Assembly: GCA_033725935.1 (NCBI GenBank)
Contig: MU867107.1
Coordinates: 124,001 to 188,000 of the forward strand
DNA: 64,000 bases
Reading direction: 5' to 3'
From: Cladorrhinum sp. PSN259
Lineage: Eukaryota; Ascomycota; Sordariomycetes; Sordariales; Podosporaceae
Both the position numbers and the translations under genes were made by a program. The notes under the pieces are model-generated. The model searched no databases and was not told the origin of the DNA. It saw nothing but the letters and a program-made list of their open reading frames with translations. Positions within the stretch are counted from its first letter, which is position 1; each line of letters begins with the position of its first letter. Positions 33,732 to 44,861 of the stretch are shown here, one piece after another.

Positions 33732-34779
33732 TTCGACAGAGTAAACACGGACCAGGACCAATGTTGAGTGAGTGGTGGTGTGTGTCCAGGTTCCTGGCGG
33801 AGAGATAGGCCGACGAATACTAACAAAGGCACAGAGACCCAGCTAAAAGATGAATGATTCCGCTGCCTTGTTCGAGGTCAATGATGGATCAATTGGTCAA
33901 AGGGCCCAAGCGGGCATACCTTGGTTTCGTTGGAAAAGCGAGGTCGAATGGACAGTTCTTGTAGGCTTCAAATTGACCCAGAGGGAGCGATCGTGACGAG
34001 CAACAACAACCGTCTGGTGGTGTTGACGTCAGAAGGACCCTTCGGATTCCTACTCAGAAAACACCAATTGGGGCCTGCTATCCTTGGTTTGGGTTGAAGA
34101 GAATTATACACCCGAGAAAGATCAAGAAGGAAAAAAATATCTAAAACTAAAAAATTATCAAAAAGATAAGGTAGATAGTCACATCACCGAGTCACCGCCC
34201 CCCTCGGCCTCTCGCCAAACGTGTGCGCGACCCGCTCCTGGACCTCCATCCAGACGTTTTGATAACGAATAGTTTCGGGTATTCTCGGGCCGGGGCAAAG
34301 TATCGCCTCCGACACCGCGCCTATGATAGGGAACACCTCGCTGGAGCAGCTGAGCAACAAGCTGGAACAAACTGATGAGGCAGGAGGGGTGTGGCTAACT
34401 TACCTTACCAAGATACCGACCGGCTCATTTGTCGGATGCTATCCGCACCCACCGTGTGTCCCGGGTACTGCTTGCCTTGCCAAGATTAAAAGGTTCCCTG
34501 CACACTTTTTTTACCCCCGGCAATCTTGCAGGCGCCTCGTCGCCTGTTCAGTCGGCTGTCGCTTCCCCCAGTGTGTGCTAGCCTGCTTTGAGCATGGCGT
34601 CATTCTGGATTTTCCGGAAACTCCCAAAAAAATTCAATGTGAAAGCCAAGACTCGCTTTTGAGGTGCACCCAACTTAGTCTAAATCCCATCCGCCCCCCC
34701 CAAAAAAAAAAAAAAGAGCAGTTGTCGCAACACTATCAACATCTCGGCCACCCTTACCTTCAACAACAATACGTTAAAT
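33732..34779. other. Divergent promoter region of gcvP and tom5
   Basis: No gene is supported. A C8A14 homopolymer junction at 34694-34115+ (positions 34694-34715) lies about 65 nt upstream of tom5. Presumably holds the promoters of both mitochondrial genes. Confidence 0.5.
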
Positions 34780-35119
34780 ATGTTCGGCGGCTGTAAGTTT
34801 TTGAATTCATTCGAGACATTCCTCAAGGTTTTGTTCTTTTTTGTTTGTATCATGCTCTTATCTAAACATGCTTTGCAGTTGCCCCCCCCCAGGCCTCTCC
34901 CGAGGAGCTTCGTGCCGCTGAGGCCGAAGCCAGCGGCAACATCAAGCGCGCTGTCGCCACTGCTGCTGCTCTTTATATTTGTGAGTTGACCTTACCTGTT
35001 CTTCTCCTCTACCCTGCTCCTCATTCTATCGGCCCCTCTTGTCCGGATATGGCATGAACTGATCATCGACCCCCGCTCAAGCCCCCTTCATCATCGACGC
35101 GATCTGGAAAATCTGGTAA
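34780..35119 (+). CDS. tom5: Mitochondrial import receptor subunit TOM5
   Basis: A 50-residue protein in three exons: 34780-34792 (13 nt), 34879-34980 and 35082-35119. Introns are GTAAGT...CAG and GTGAGT...AAG, and the total of 153 nt is in frame. The product starts MFGGFAPPQASPEEL, continues with an Ala/Glu-rich helix, and ends in a single hydrophobic segment, AVATAAALYISPFIIDAIW, with KIW at the tail. That layout (negatively charged N-terminus, C-terminal membrane anchor, about 50 residues) matches Neurospora Tom5. Tom5 is a small tail-anchored subunit of the TOM complex of the outer mitochondrial membrane that helps pass preproteins to Tom40. The gene is easily missed because no exon is long. 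Identification rests on similarity across the full length. Confidence 0.9.
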
Positions 35120-35704
35120 TTACACTCATTGTCATCAACACCACGGCCTATCAGAGTTAGCGATCGAGTCGAACGCCTTGATCCTATCCCGAACCGAATG
35201 AGCAACCGCACAGCCTACCGAGCGTTATCTCTTTGTATACCAATGGACAAGCGATCGTTTACCGTCCCCACCGGCAGCACATGCCGGCGACGATAGGTTA
35301 AGGGACTCATGCAGTAGCATAATAACTTGAGTGATGAGTGATCGGTACATACAATGACAAAGGGTGGTCTCTGTGTCTTGACGAGCAAGGCCTCTATTTT
35401 ATTCAACGATTAGGTCAGGTTGGAGGTTATGGAAACGGCGTTTTGCATGATAGAGCTTCACAAAGACAGCACTCATCTCTGGGCTTCCTCTAAGCACTGG
35501 GCAACATCCATTGCCGAGTTTGGGGGGATGTAACAATTACTTTTTGGGTTATTCAACTCTACATTATTTTTGATAGCATTTGACCTGGGCGTTTACATGC
35601 CTCCATCCGCTCGTTCCATAGCGCCGTCGCAATGCTTGCCTCTACATTGATCCTCATGGCACCTATCAGCCAGCAATTGGGAGATCCTGAGTCGACTCTT
35701 CCTT
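35120..35704. other. Convergent intergenic spacer
   Basis: Lies between the 3' ends of tom5 and nup57. No open frame or repeat worth calling. Confidence 0.5.
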
Positions 35705-36743
35705 CTATGTTGAAGGAGCAGGTGTCGGGTTATGCTGCTTCTCCCACTCAACAAAGTCCTTCTTCGCCTCCTCAACCTGCTTCTTGAGGTGCTGGAGCTG
35801 CTTGTCGTAATCTTCAAGAATCTGTTTAGCATGTTAGCATTGTTTCCTTCTTTTACAACTTCTCTCGACCTCGTGAGCACACACCTTTTTCGCCTTGGCC
35901 TCAATCTCCTCGCCCAGCCCATCACTGTCCGCAAATCCAGGCTTGTTGATTTCGTCTTTCAAGTTGTCCGCGTACCCTCTGAGAATAATCAACCGACTCC
36001 AGAGCTCCTCCATCCGCGCGCTGAGAGCAGGGTCCTGCAGGTCTTTGTCAATCTTCTCCAGCTTCTGCTTAAGCTCGTCCTCGTCGCCGCTGAGCGCATA
36101 TCCCCTGTTGCGCATCACTTGGACTTTGGAAGCGAGCACGAGGCAGCGCTTGCTCAGCTCGGCGTGTTTCCTTCGGGCATTGAGGGCGCGAACCGAGTGC
36201 TCGAGGTCGTGGCGGGAGAGAATCTCGTCGAGGCTGGAGTTGATTGCGTGGAGCTTATTGTTGAACTCGATCATGACGCGGCGCTGAAGTGTCAGGCGCG
36301 CAACGATGGAAGGGAAACCAGCGCACAGGACTGGGATGTAGTTGGGCGCGGGCTTGCGTCGCAGGGCCTCGTCCCACTCCTTGGGGTCTTCATGGGGGCC
36401 GGGCTGGTAGAGCGGGACGGTATGCTCCTCAACCTTGTTGTAGAGGTAAGTCCGGAAGACGCAATTGGGGTTGGTGGGGTCCCATTTCTCGGTGATGATC
36501 TTGATCTGGTCTGGAATTGGCTTCTGGACTATTTGGCCGGGTGATGAATGGTCAGTGAGCTGCATCATTGAAATTGTTTGAAACCAAAAGCGCAATAGTC
36601 CCTTTCACAGCGCCTGGTGAATGGGTAGTACGTGGAAGGTAGAGGAACCTACAGTTGGTGAGACTACCGGGCTGCCATAATGAGCCACCCAGTTGCGGGT
36701 TCCGGTTCCCCTGTGGCTGGCCTAATGCCGCCTGGATCTGCTG

Positions 36744-36782
<39 letters not shown>

Positions 36783-37030
36783 TTGTTGCTGCTGTTGTTG
36801 CTGTTGCTGTTGTTGTTGCTGCTGCTGCTGTTGTTGCTGCTGTGATGGGTGACGCATTAGTAACCAAAGCCCCTCTCACAATTTGTCGTCCAACATCTCC
36901 GTTTGACGGAAGACGGCAGATTTCTCAGGTTGCTCACATTCGCATTCTGCGGTTGCCCAAACAAACTACCCCCACCGCTGCCGAACACGGACTGGGTAGC
37001 CGGTTGTTGGTTGGTTGTGAGCGAAAACAT
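35705..37030 (-). CDS. nup57: Nucleoporin NUP57/NUP54 with polyglutamine tract
   Basis: Four exons, 37030-36938, 36839-36653, 36528-35885 and 35821-35705, give 346 residues with all phases consistent. The N-terminus carries two FG motifs (VFGSGGG and LFGQPQ). Exon 2 opens with 34 consecutive Gln codons (mixed CAG and CAA), then a short Gln/Pro/Gly linker. Exon 3 holds the conserved family domain beginning IPDQIKIITEKWDP, followed by coiled-coil segments. Exon 4 completes the helix and ends TPAPST. NUP57/NUP54 is a subunit of the central channel Nup62-type complex, with Nsp1 and Nup49 in yeast. The FG region is short for the family, with few FG repeats. The third intron acceptor was chosen by phase (36528) with a CTGAC branch site; the residues just before exon 3 are the least certain. 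Confidence 0.9.
36738..36839 (-). repeat. CAG/CAA repeat encoding 34 Gln
   Basis: A coding trinucleotide tract of mixed CAG and CAA codons at the start of nup57 exon 2. It begins right at the splice acceptor, whose CAG is of the same sequence, so the acceptor could slip by whole codons without changing frame. Confidence 0.9.
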
Positions 37031-37600
37031 CGAGCTTATGGAAGTCTAAAGTCGTGGCCGCCGCCGCGTGAAGTCGTCAAAGGTTGATGGAGTCGGGAAT
37101 AAAAACAAACGGCCGACGGTAAGTGGGCGATTAGAGAAAAAGAGGTGTTGACAGACAACAGGACTTGCAAGACCAGAAACCTCTAATTACTTGTTTAGTG
37201 TTTGTGTATGATGCATTCCTCCTTATTGAACTAATGCGATCAATGCGGTTCGCCGGAGGGAAGTCGCGCTGTACAAAAACTGGTATCCGCGACTTTTCTG
37301 TTTTTGCTGTAATTGTGGTTCAGGTTGCGATTTGGGTTTGTTGACGGTGTTGCTGGGGCCAGGACAAAAACTGAGCTCCACCTGCAACTGCCAGCTTCCC
37401 TCACCGTGTCCAAGCGCGCCTAATTCCGCCCACTCACCGAGGACCCAAAACCAGCCTCACCACCACGTCGGCCAATCACAGCACAGCGGGTGGGACCCAC
37501 GCACGTCAGGAAGCCGAACCTCACAGCTTGAAGCATCACTGGAGCTTCCAAACCACGCACAGCTTCCCAGTCAAGACAAGGCCCGTCAAATACTGTCAAA
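37031..37600. other. Divergent promoter region of nup57 and nuo20.8
   Basis: No gene supported. A CAATTGG-type motif occurs near the right end. It probably carries the promoters of both genes. Confidence 0.45.
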
Positions 37601-38302
37601 ATGGCAGCCCGAAAGCCCGTGTATGTGTGTTCTCTGCCGCCAATTTTAGCAATTGGTATACCCCCAATTGGCGCCCCGAGTAACTGCAAACTGACATCGC
37701 AATCCCCACCTTCGATAGCTTCAACCAGCAGCTCCTCTACGACACCACCCCGCTGCCAAACGACATCCCCAAGGTGAAGGAGATTGGCGCCAGCTCCGCC
37801 CCCCTCTTGTCGGCTTCATTCTTCATCGGCGCACGCTGCAGGGACTACAATGACGATTTCATGCAGTGCAAGACGGAGAACCCCGGCCGGGGCGAGTTTG
37901 AGTGCTTGAAGGAAGGACGACGGGTCACCAGGTGCGCCCGGAGCGTGATCGACGACATCAACAAGTCCTGCCTCGAGCAGTTCCGTGCCCACTGGCAGTG
38001 CCTTGACAACAACAACCACCAGCTCTGGCAGTGCCGGCCTGCCGAGTGGAAGCTCAACAAGTGTGTCTTTGAGAACTTGGTATGCTACGTCTCTATCCAC
38101 CATTTTACCGGCAGAATTACGATACACTAACTGCTTGACCTCGAAACAGAAACTCGAAAAGACCATCCCCGACCAGCCCAAGCAGTCTACCCCGGTACAC
38201 CTCCGGGAAAGCCAGATTTTCGCCCACAGAGCCATCCCCAGGTGGGAGAAGCCATTCAACTCCGCCACTGCTGGCGCCGAGGACAAGTCCGGATCTGCTT
38301 AG
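37601..38302 (+). CDS. nuo20.8: Complex I 20.8 kDa subunit (NDUFA8/PGIV)
   Basis: Three exons, 37601-37620, 37719-38079 and 38150-38302, total 534 nt, 177 residues. The 20-nt first exon encodes MAARKPV. Exon 2 contains the cysteine pattern of twin CX9C proteins, in segments such as GARCRDYNDDFMQC, CLEQFRAHWQC and HQLWQCRPAEWKLNKC. Such proteins are imported and oxidised in the mitochondrial intermembrane space by Mia40. The subunit is an accessory component on the intermembrane side of NADH:ubiquinone oxidoreductase, needed for assembly. Length and cysteine layout agree with the Neurospora 20.8 kDa protein. The C-terminal exon carries KLEKTIPDQPKQ and a basic/aromatic tail. Confidence 0.95.
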
Positions 38303-41300
38303 AAATAGAGGCACTTTGGGTTTGGGTTGTGTGTATATGTGTCTTGTTATTGTGTTGCTTATGCTTCGTTGTTATAATTGGCAACAAATGAAACAAGAGA
38401 AACAGAAAAAAGTTCACCACCATTCGTTCAATTCAATTCGGACCCAAAGTCCGAGCAACGATGATTGGTCTTTTAGTTACCCTTTCCTTTCAATGGATTC
38501 AAGGGCAGATGTGTCATTCGATAACGTGAGTTCAGCGATGATATTTGGGTCAAAGAGGAGAGCTGGGCGACAGCTACCGTAATGATACTTGGTGCATTGT
38601 CAATCCATTGACATGCTCGTAGGGAGCTGTTGTCAAGGGAACTGGCCAAGACATGGCATGGTAGCTCACCAGACAGCCTGTGTGTTCCGTGCACGATACG
38701 CATCCTGTATTCAGCTTACTGATGAACTGGGTGGAAGTATGAGCACACCCCGAATTTGGGCAGCATCTCCCCTCTCTTGAGGTGTCACAACAAGAGAATA
38801 AAGGAACTTTTGTCTCTCCTCGGAAGTGCCAGTCTCTGGTTTCCACTCGTGAGGCGAGATATATCCGATCTCTCACTGACCACTCCTCTTGACTCATCTT
38901 GAACACAAGTTCATGGAATTGTAATTTTGGGGAGTCGTGTGATGGAGGAAGTAGTCACGAAGCAACTGTATGCTGCGTGTTGTCTCGGGAGAAGCACTGC
39001 CTTGTGACGGTAACCAGGGCCCGGAATGGGGGGGAGGGGTTCCGGGCACTTTTGTCAACTGGGAAAGGTCATACCGTGACGCTTGTCACGCATTGCCACG
39101 TTTTTTTGGTGGTGAGATCAAGACAAAGTACAAACTGATATGATGATCGGGTCGTAGTAGTAGATTGTTCTTAAGGGAAGAGTGATATTTAGATTTCACA
39201 ATTCAATCTTTTTTGCGTGATAACACTGTTACTACGCACAGAGGTATCGCAAGTGCTGCGGTGCGCTTCCTGAAAGTGAGATGGAATCGCCGCGTAATGC
39301 GTCGAGTACGGGTTGACATGTGTCGTTAATCACGTCACTATCATAAGCCCGGGAAGAGGATCACAGTGGGTGACGCTCTATACTGTATGACACTCAACAT
39401 CAGTTCCAGCAGTGTTTGGATCCAAAGGAACTAGTCAGACAGCACTGCCTTGTCGCAGTTTCGGAGAAAGATCCTGAAGAGGAAGCTCCCGTGGTGTTTT
39501 TGTGTCTTGTACTCAGTCGGATCCTCGGATGGCCACGGAGAGCGTGTGCTGTCATCACAAGGTCAAGATCAAAGCTGTCCTGTATGATGTCAGTGTAATA
39601 TTTTTGAGGATGACTTCATTGACAAACTGACGGCGGTCTGAAGGTTCTCTATGTCAGACCATGATATCCATGCCTGCCTCTCTTTCACTGTCTCGGAAGC
39701 TTACCCAGACATTACCAATTACTCTACGATCTCACATTCAAGCACTAAGAGCATAGCTCCCCGAGATCTGAATCTTGACATGCGGAGTTTTTTCGGTGCT
39801 CATCTTGTGAAAGGTGTCACCTGAAAGGAGGGCAGCATTATCTGAGCTTGTGGTTGCGCTGCTCGTTTGATCCGGCGTCGTGACTCCAAAGGCTGAGCTA
39901 CATTTCCAGGATGATGGCTTGAGAACTTTCAGCATCTTTCTCACTCTGCTTACCATCCTAGGATTAAGAATAATTTAGACGAAGCACACCATCTCAGGCC
40001 TCTGCTCATTCTGAAGGAAACTCTAGCCGACACTGCCCACTGTCTCGGGAAGCACATGGCTGACTGCAGGTGTGAGCTCTGATTCCATGTAAGTGGTGAT
40101 GAATGCAGGTGACTTCTCACTATGACCCAAGAACTGTAGTTGGCTGTTTTTTGGGGTTGAATATTGCATTCTAACATCTTGTCAAACTATCCACTGGCCA
40201 CATTGCAGCAGCACCGTGATCTCTAGGAACATTCGACCTCGATTCAAATGCCCGATTGTAAAATAATCGGACTTGAAAGTTTTCATCTATACTTGTAGAA
40301 ATTGATGGCCAAACAAGAGCCACCAGGTAGATCAAATGGCGATGTTGCGGTGATATGGTCTCCTAAATAGGCCTTTGGTAGGATGACAACCTTGCTCCCA
40401 AGCCCAGCATTGGTTCCCCAGACCCAGCTGATGGGCAGGTGGGTGGTGAAGGCCATAAAATGTGGTCATGAGCGCCCTTACTGGAATTGAGATGTTTTAT
40501 CAGGCCGCCCCCAACTAAGACTTCAACTTTCTTATCCGATTCACTGGGCCGAGGTTGTATCTCAGAGAGTCACTAAAGCAGCGGCTAAAAGGCCAATTGG
40601 TGGCTTTGATCCATGATGAGCGGGCTTTTGACCAGGTCTTGTCAGATGTCGTGCCAACCCATACGTTTTTGTTTCCCTCAGCCCGGATCTAGCCATGCCT
40701 TGAAGAGGAAAGCAAAGCTCTAATTCTGATCACTCTCTTGGATCTTGTGCTAACAAGATGATCCCTGCAACCTGGCTGAAGATCTGAAACGGCATAACTG
40801 GTTGTTGTGGTGTGGTTCTCTTGAGTTTTGCGAGGCACTTTGAAGCCTGGCTAGAAAAGGAAATAAGGATTCATTCTTGTGAATCAATGGACTGAAGACA
40901 TCACGGCGCCCCTTTCTGCAATTGCCCTAAAATGTATAGTTCCCTGGTCTGTTTACCTCGGCACTTGGGATACATCGTGGATTCTTAGCTCAATTTCTGC
41001 GCATGGAATTTCGTCTATCTCAACGTCAAACGGTTGGAAATTGCATCTTTCAATCTTTGACAAACAGAGATTCTGCATGCGTAATCCAAGTCTTTCTCCA
41101 CCGAAAAAGCGGAGTTTTCAGTCCCGTCGAGTGTCTTTCAGGGGATGTGCTTGGGAAATATCATCGTCGCACAACACGGCGGGATTGCGTCGACATGGAA
41201 TGCCAGTCGGATCCCTTTAAGGCAACGGGGGGCAAGAGTTGTTTCGTGCAACGGGGTTGCGTTGAACAAAACAGGCGCACAAGATGAGGGCTGAAATGTT

Positions 41301-42822
41301 GTTTTTAAACCCGTTTTAGCTCTTAGTAGAAAGGGTGTAACGGTAGCGAGTCCGGTGATGCGCCTGTTTGTTTGACTTGACTGTTATCAGATGAGACGAC
41401 GACACAACCCTGGCGTCATTTTTTGTCACCAAGACAGGCAGGCGGCGGGAAAGCTCGTTGAAAAAAACGACAGAAGATCGAATTTCGACTGCCCCACCCG
41501 ATGTTAGCGTCGTTTCAGAATGCTTCGCAGCACAGACCCCAGCGCCTGCCAGGTTCTCGGCACTCGCAGGGTTCCCCGCCAAGAGCTCAAGTGCAAGGCA
41601 CAGAGCTGCGATTGGTAGGTGAATGCAGACTGCAATCGTCAGGGGCACGAATCTGCAGGGGCAATCTTTTTGAAAAGGTGGGGCCACGATCCCGTCACCT
41701 CAAGATGACCTGTGGAGGGGTTTCCCCCAGCCGGGCACCAGGGCGCAGAAACATCGGATGGCATCCTGTTGCCGCCCAGAGCAGCTGTCGCGCTGGGGTG
41801 ACACCGCCTGCCACCGGGCTCGCTGAGGTTGTAGAACAGAGCGACCTTGGACCTAGGCCTGGCCGAGGGCTGGAGCTGGGGTAACCACTGGATTCGGTGT
41901 AGGCTTCTTCACCGGGTTGCGCGCGTCATGCTGTTTAGGTTATGGTCCCTGAGTGTGGCCTCGGAAAACTGTCGTGCGAGGACGAGGTGCGTATATCATC
42001 AGCATATGACCACGCATCAGAAACTTGGGACCTGATCGTCCAAAGATCTGTGGTTGCTCGACAAGACCAATTGGATGAACCTAGAAGGATCTGACAGAAC
42101 TTTTCAAGATTTCTTCCCTTTCCCCATATGGATACTCCAGGCTGTGCCTCCCCGTTCCAGCTTGCATAATTATCTCGACTCACTGTAACTCTCTGCAGGG
42201 AAAATTAGGGTTCCGTCTTAAGGGGCCGACTGACCGGGACCAGCGTCGTAGTTTGCTTGCAACCTCCCCCTTGTCTGGGTCTCCATCCATGGAACCATCC
42301 TGCCATTTCAGACCCCACCAGCTTCCTCATACGCACTAACAGACGGGTTCCTTCCCTCTTTAACCTCATCGTCCTCCCGGGTTTCTGTCCTCACCTTCAT
42401 ATTTCTTCACGTCCTCGCTGCACAGCGGTCTTCGCGACACCATCTTTTTACTTCTACACACTCCTTATTGAAGTTTTACTTCAGTCCACTCCTTTCACCC
42501 AAACCGCCAATTTTTTTCCCTACGACCGACTCTCGACTTCTTTTCCAGTCCCACATCAACTCTCAAGTCTTGGTTCGCTCCCTGGTTAGATCTTTGGCGA
42601 CTTCTCATTCCTTCACTTTCGAGATCACCTGCAGTACTTTTGACATCCTCGACGGTTGTCTCTCGGTGTCCTAGCGACTTCGGAATTTTGTGACTCCTTT
42701 CACCAGCAGCTTCCTCAGCAAGAAGAGCGACGTCATCTCGTTCCAGCTACACCACCCAATCGACTTATCCTTGAAGGATACAGAGAATCCAAGACAGCAG
42801 TGCTGCCCCAGCTGGCCCTGAG

Positions 42823-42829
42823 TATATAA
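42823..42829 (+). promoter_or_regulatory. Candidate TATA box of CAP gene
   Basis: TATATAA lies downstream of a long CT-rich tract and about 70 nt upstream of a candidate leader-intron donor. The placement fits a transcription start near 42850. Confidence 0.45.
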
Positions 42830-42895
42830 CTCGACATCCTCTCCCCCGATCTCAACCAGAACAGCACGAAAAATCATTCAAGACCGTTAGATCAG

Positions 42896-43031
42896 GTACG
42901 TTGGCACAGATTGTCTCTCACGTCGCTTATGGGGCTGCTCCAAATACTATAAACTGTTTCAAGTTCAGACAGTACCGTTGTCCTAATTGGATGGCATGTC
43001 GCCGTAGACTTCATCAGAAGAGCTAACATAG
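42896..43031 (+). other. Candidate intron in the 5' leader of the CAP gene
   Basis: TCAG|GTACGT at 42896 and GCTAACATAG ending at 43031 form a plausible donor, branch site and acceptor. The branch-to-acceptor distance is very short. Splicing would shorten the leader to a few tens of bases before the ATG at 43061. Confidence 0.35.
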
Positions 43032-43060
43032 TAGACAAACTAGAACCCTTTTGAACCAAA

Positions 43061-44162
43061 ATGAAGTCATCCGCTGTGCTCGCCACTTGCGGCGCTCTTT
43101 TGGCCGCTGCCAGCCCCATCCTTGACAAGCGCCGCCTCATTGTCGACACCAAGGTCGTGGTTCAGTGGGTGACTGTCACCGTCACTGAAGGCGATCAGGT
43201 CACTGCCGCTTTTATTCGTCCCGCCCAGCAGACCAGGGCCTCGACACGCCGCGTCGTGACTACTACCTCTGTTGCTCCCCCTCCCCCGCCTCCTCCTCCT
43301 GTTGCTTCGACCTCCACTACTCCCGAGGTGGTTGTTCAGCCTACCCCCGCCCCGGCTCCCCAGCCCGTGACTACCGTTGCTCCGGCTCCTAAGCCCGTCA
43401 CTACTGTCGCTCCAGCTCCCAGACCTGTGACCACTGTTGCCCCGGTCGTTGAAGTTCCTGCCCCTGTTGCCGAGGTCAAGACTCCGGCTGCCGCCCCCGC
43501 TCCTGCCAAGGTTGAGGCAGCGCAGCCCTCAGACTATGCGAGCACCGCTATCTTCCATCACAACAAGCATCGCTTCAACCACTCTGCCGGCGCTCTTGAC
43601 TGGGATCAGGATCTTGCCGGATCCGCCTCGGTGCTTGCCGCCAGATGCAAGTTTGCTCACGACACGTAAGTTTACCGCTCCTGATCACTTTTTAACCGAA
43701 ATAACCTAACTGTATTGCAGTCAAATTGGCGGCGGCGGCTACGGACAGAATATCGCTATGTTCGCGGCTTCTTCTGGCGCCGAAGCCTTTGGAGCTTCCA
43801 ACTCTGTTGCTAAGGCGATTACTGGTGGTTGGTACAACAACGAGCTCGAGATATTCGACGTCAATGATTATGGAAAGGATAGCCCGAACATGCTCAAGTT
43901 TGATAAATGGGGTCACTACACACAGGTTGTCTGGAAGGATTCCCAGCGCCTCGGTTGTGCTTCGCAGCTGTGCCCGCCAGGAACAGTTAACGCCTTCGAG
44001 TCGTTCTTCACTGTGTGCAACTACGCCCCTGCTGGTATGTTGTGGATCCCATTTCCTCCCTCATTGTCTCGAGACTGACACTGGTATCTAGGTAACATGG
44101 GTGGCGCTTATGGGAAGAATGTTTTCCCGCCTCTTGGCCAACCCTTCATGTCTGGACCTTAA
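43061..44162 (+). CDS. Secreted CAP/SCP (PR-1-like) protein
   Basis: Three exons, 43061-43665, 43721-44034 and 44092-44162, encode 329 residues. A signal peptide (MKSSAVLATCGALLAAAS) precedes a Lys-Arg-Arg site typical of kexin cleavage. Residues about 70-160 form a Pro/Thr/Val-rich linker with three near-identical PVTTVAPAP-type repeats, probably O-glycosylated. The C-terminal CAP domain has the conserved His in FHHNKHR, CKFAHDT, the signature GHYTQVVWKDSQRLGC and the second signature FTVCNYAPAGN. Fungal CAP proteins such as yeast Pry1 bind and export sterols and fatty acids. That role is inferred from the family. Both introns fall inside the CAP domain and their removal restores both signatures. 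Confidence 0.93.
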
Positions 44163-44861
44163 ATCTTCCGGCATTGCGCAACCGGGGCCCATGGACAGCA
44201 AGACCCTGTGCAGTCATGTTTTTGTTGTAGTCTACTTTGTACAAAGCGGAATGATTTACCTCCGCCAAACGATGTGTGTGTTTTTTTGTTCACCTATTTT
44301 CCCTCGCAATGGCGCATGCGATCTTCGTTCTTGGACGGATAAACGTTCATATCGCTGGGATTCCGTATTTGAACGATACCGTGGGAACGGGTCCAAGCCC
44401 TTTTCATTTTATGATGGCACGAAAGAGAGGAACCGGAATCATTTAAAATGGGAAGTTTGTTTTTACGCTGAAGCATGACAGCAGGGACAGTTCTTTGTTC
44501 TTTTTCTTTTGCGTATACCTTCTTTTCGTTGCCAAGGACATGGTGGGAGGTGTCAGGTCCTTTGGCCGTTTGTTTTTCATGGCTTGCTTTTTTCGATCCC
44601 TCTTCTTTTCTTGAACAGAGTGGACGACTTTTTGTTTAGGATTTTCGTTTTCATGTGTACATACCTGTACTTGTGGTCCAGGAGTGGGCTATTTACCTTC
44701 GATTCTTTCTTCTTCTTTTTGCCTGCTTTCCCGACTTTCTCGCCAGGGTGGCATTTAGATTGGGGTGCTTGTCACATCAGAGCGATGAACCGCTCTTTAG
44801 ATATGGGGAATCAAGATTGCATTTCTCAATTGTCTCACTTATCTACTTGAGCTGTGGTTAG
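44163..44861. other. Convergent intergenic region
   Basis: T-rich sequence between the 3' ends of the CAP gene and the DUF3669 gene. No gene supported. Confidence 0.5.

Larger units (their letters stand above)
38303..43060. other. Gene-poor region of 4.8 kb
   Basis: The longest stretch without a supported gene in the window. Frames reach at most 139 codons and none shows a recognisable domain. I see no terminal repeats, transposase or reverse transcriptase signature. The right 800 nt are pyrimidine-rich and look like promoter and leader of the CAP gene. The remainder could be decayed mobile DNA or a long non-coding transcript, but nothing in the sequence decides this. Confidence 0.5.

Noticed and set aside
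33732..33761. Start of glycine dehydrogenase at 33761
   Set aside because: The codon there is TTG; the first ATG, at 33731, gives a typical mitochondrial presequence.
35732..36544. 270-codon plus-strand frame opposite nup57
   Set aside because: Antisense shadow of nup57 exon 3 and its flanking introns.
36655..36852. Poly-cysteine open frame
   Set aside because: It is the complement reading of the polyglutamine codons of nup57.
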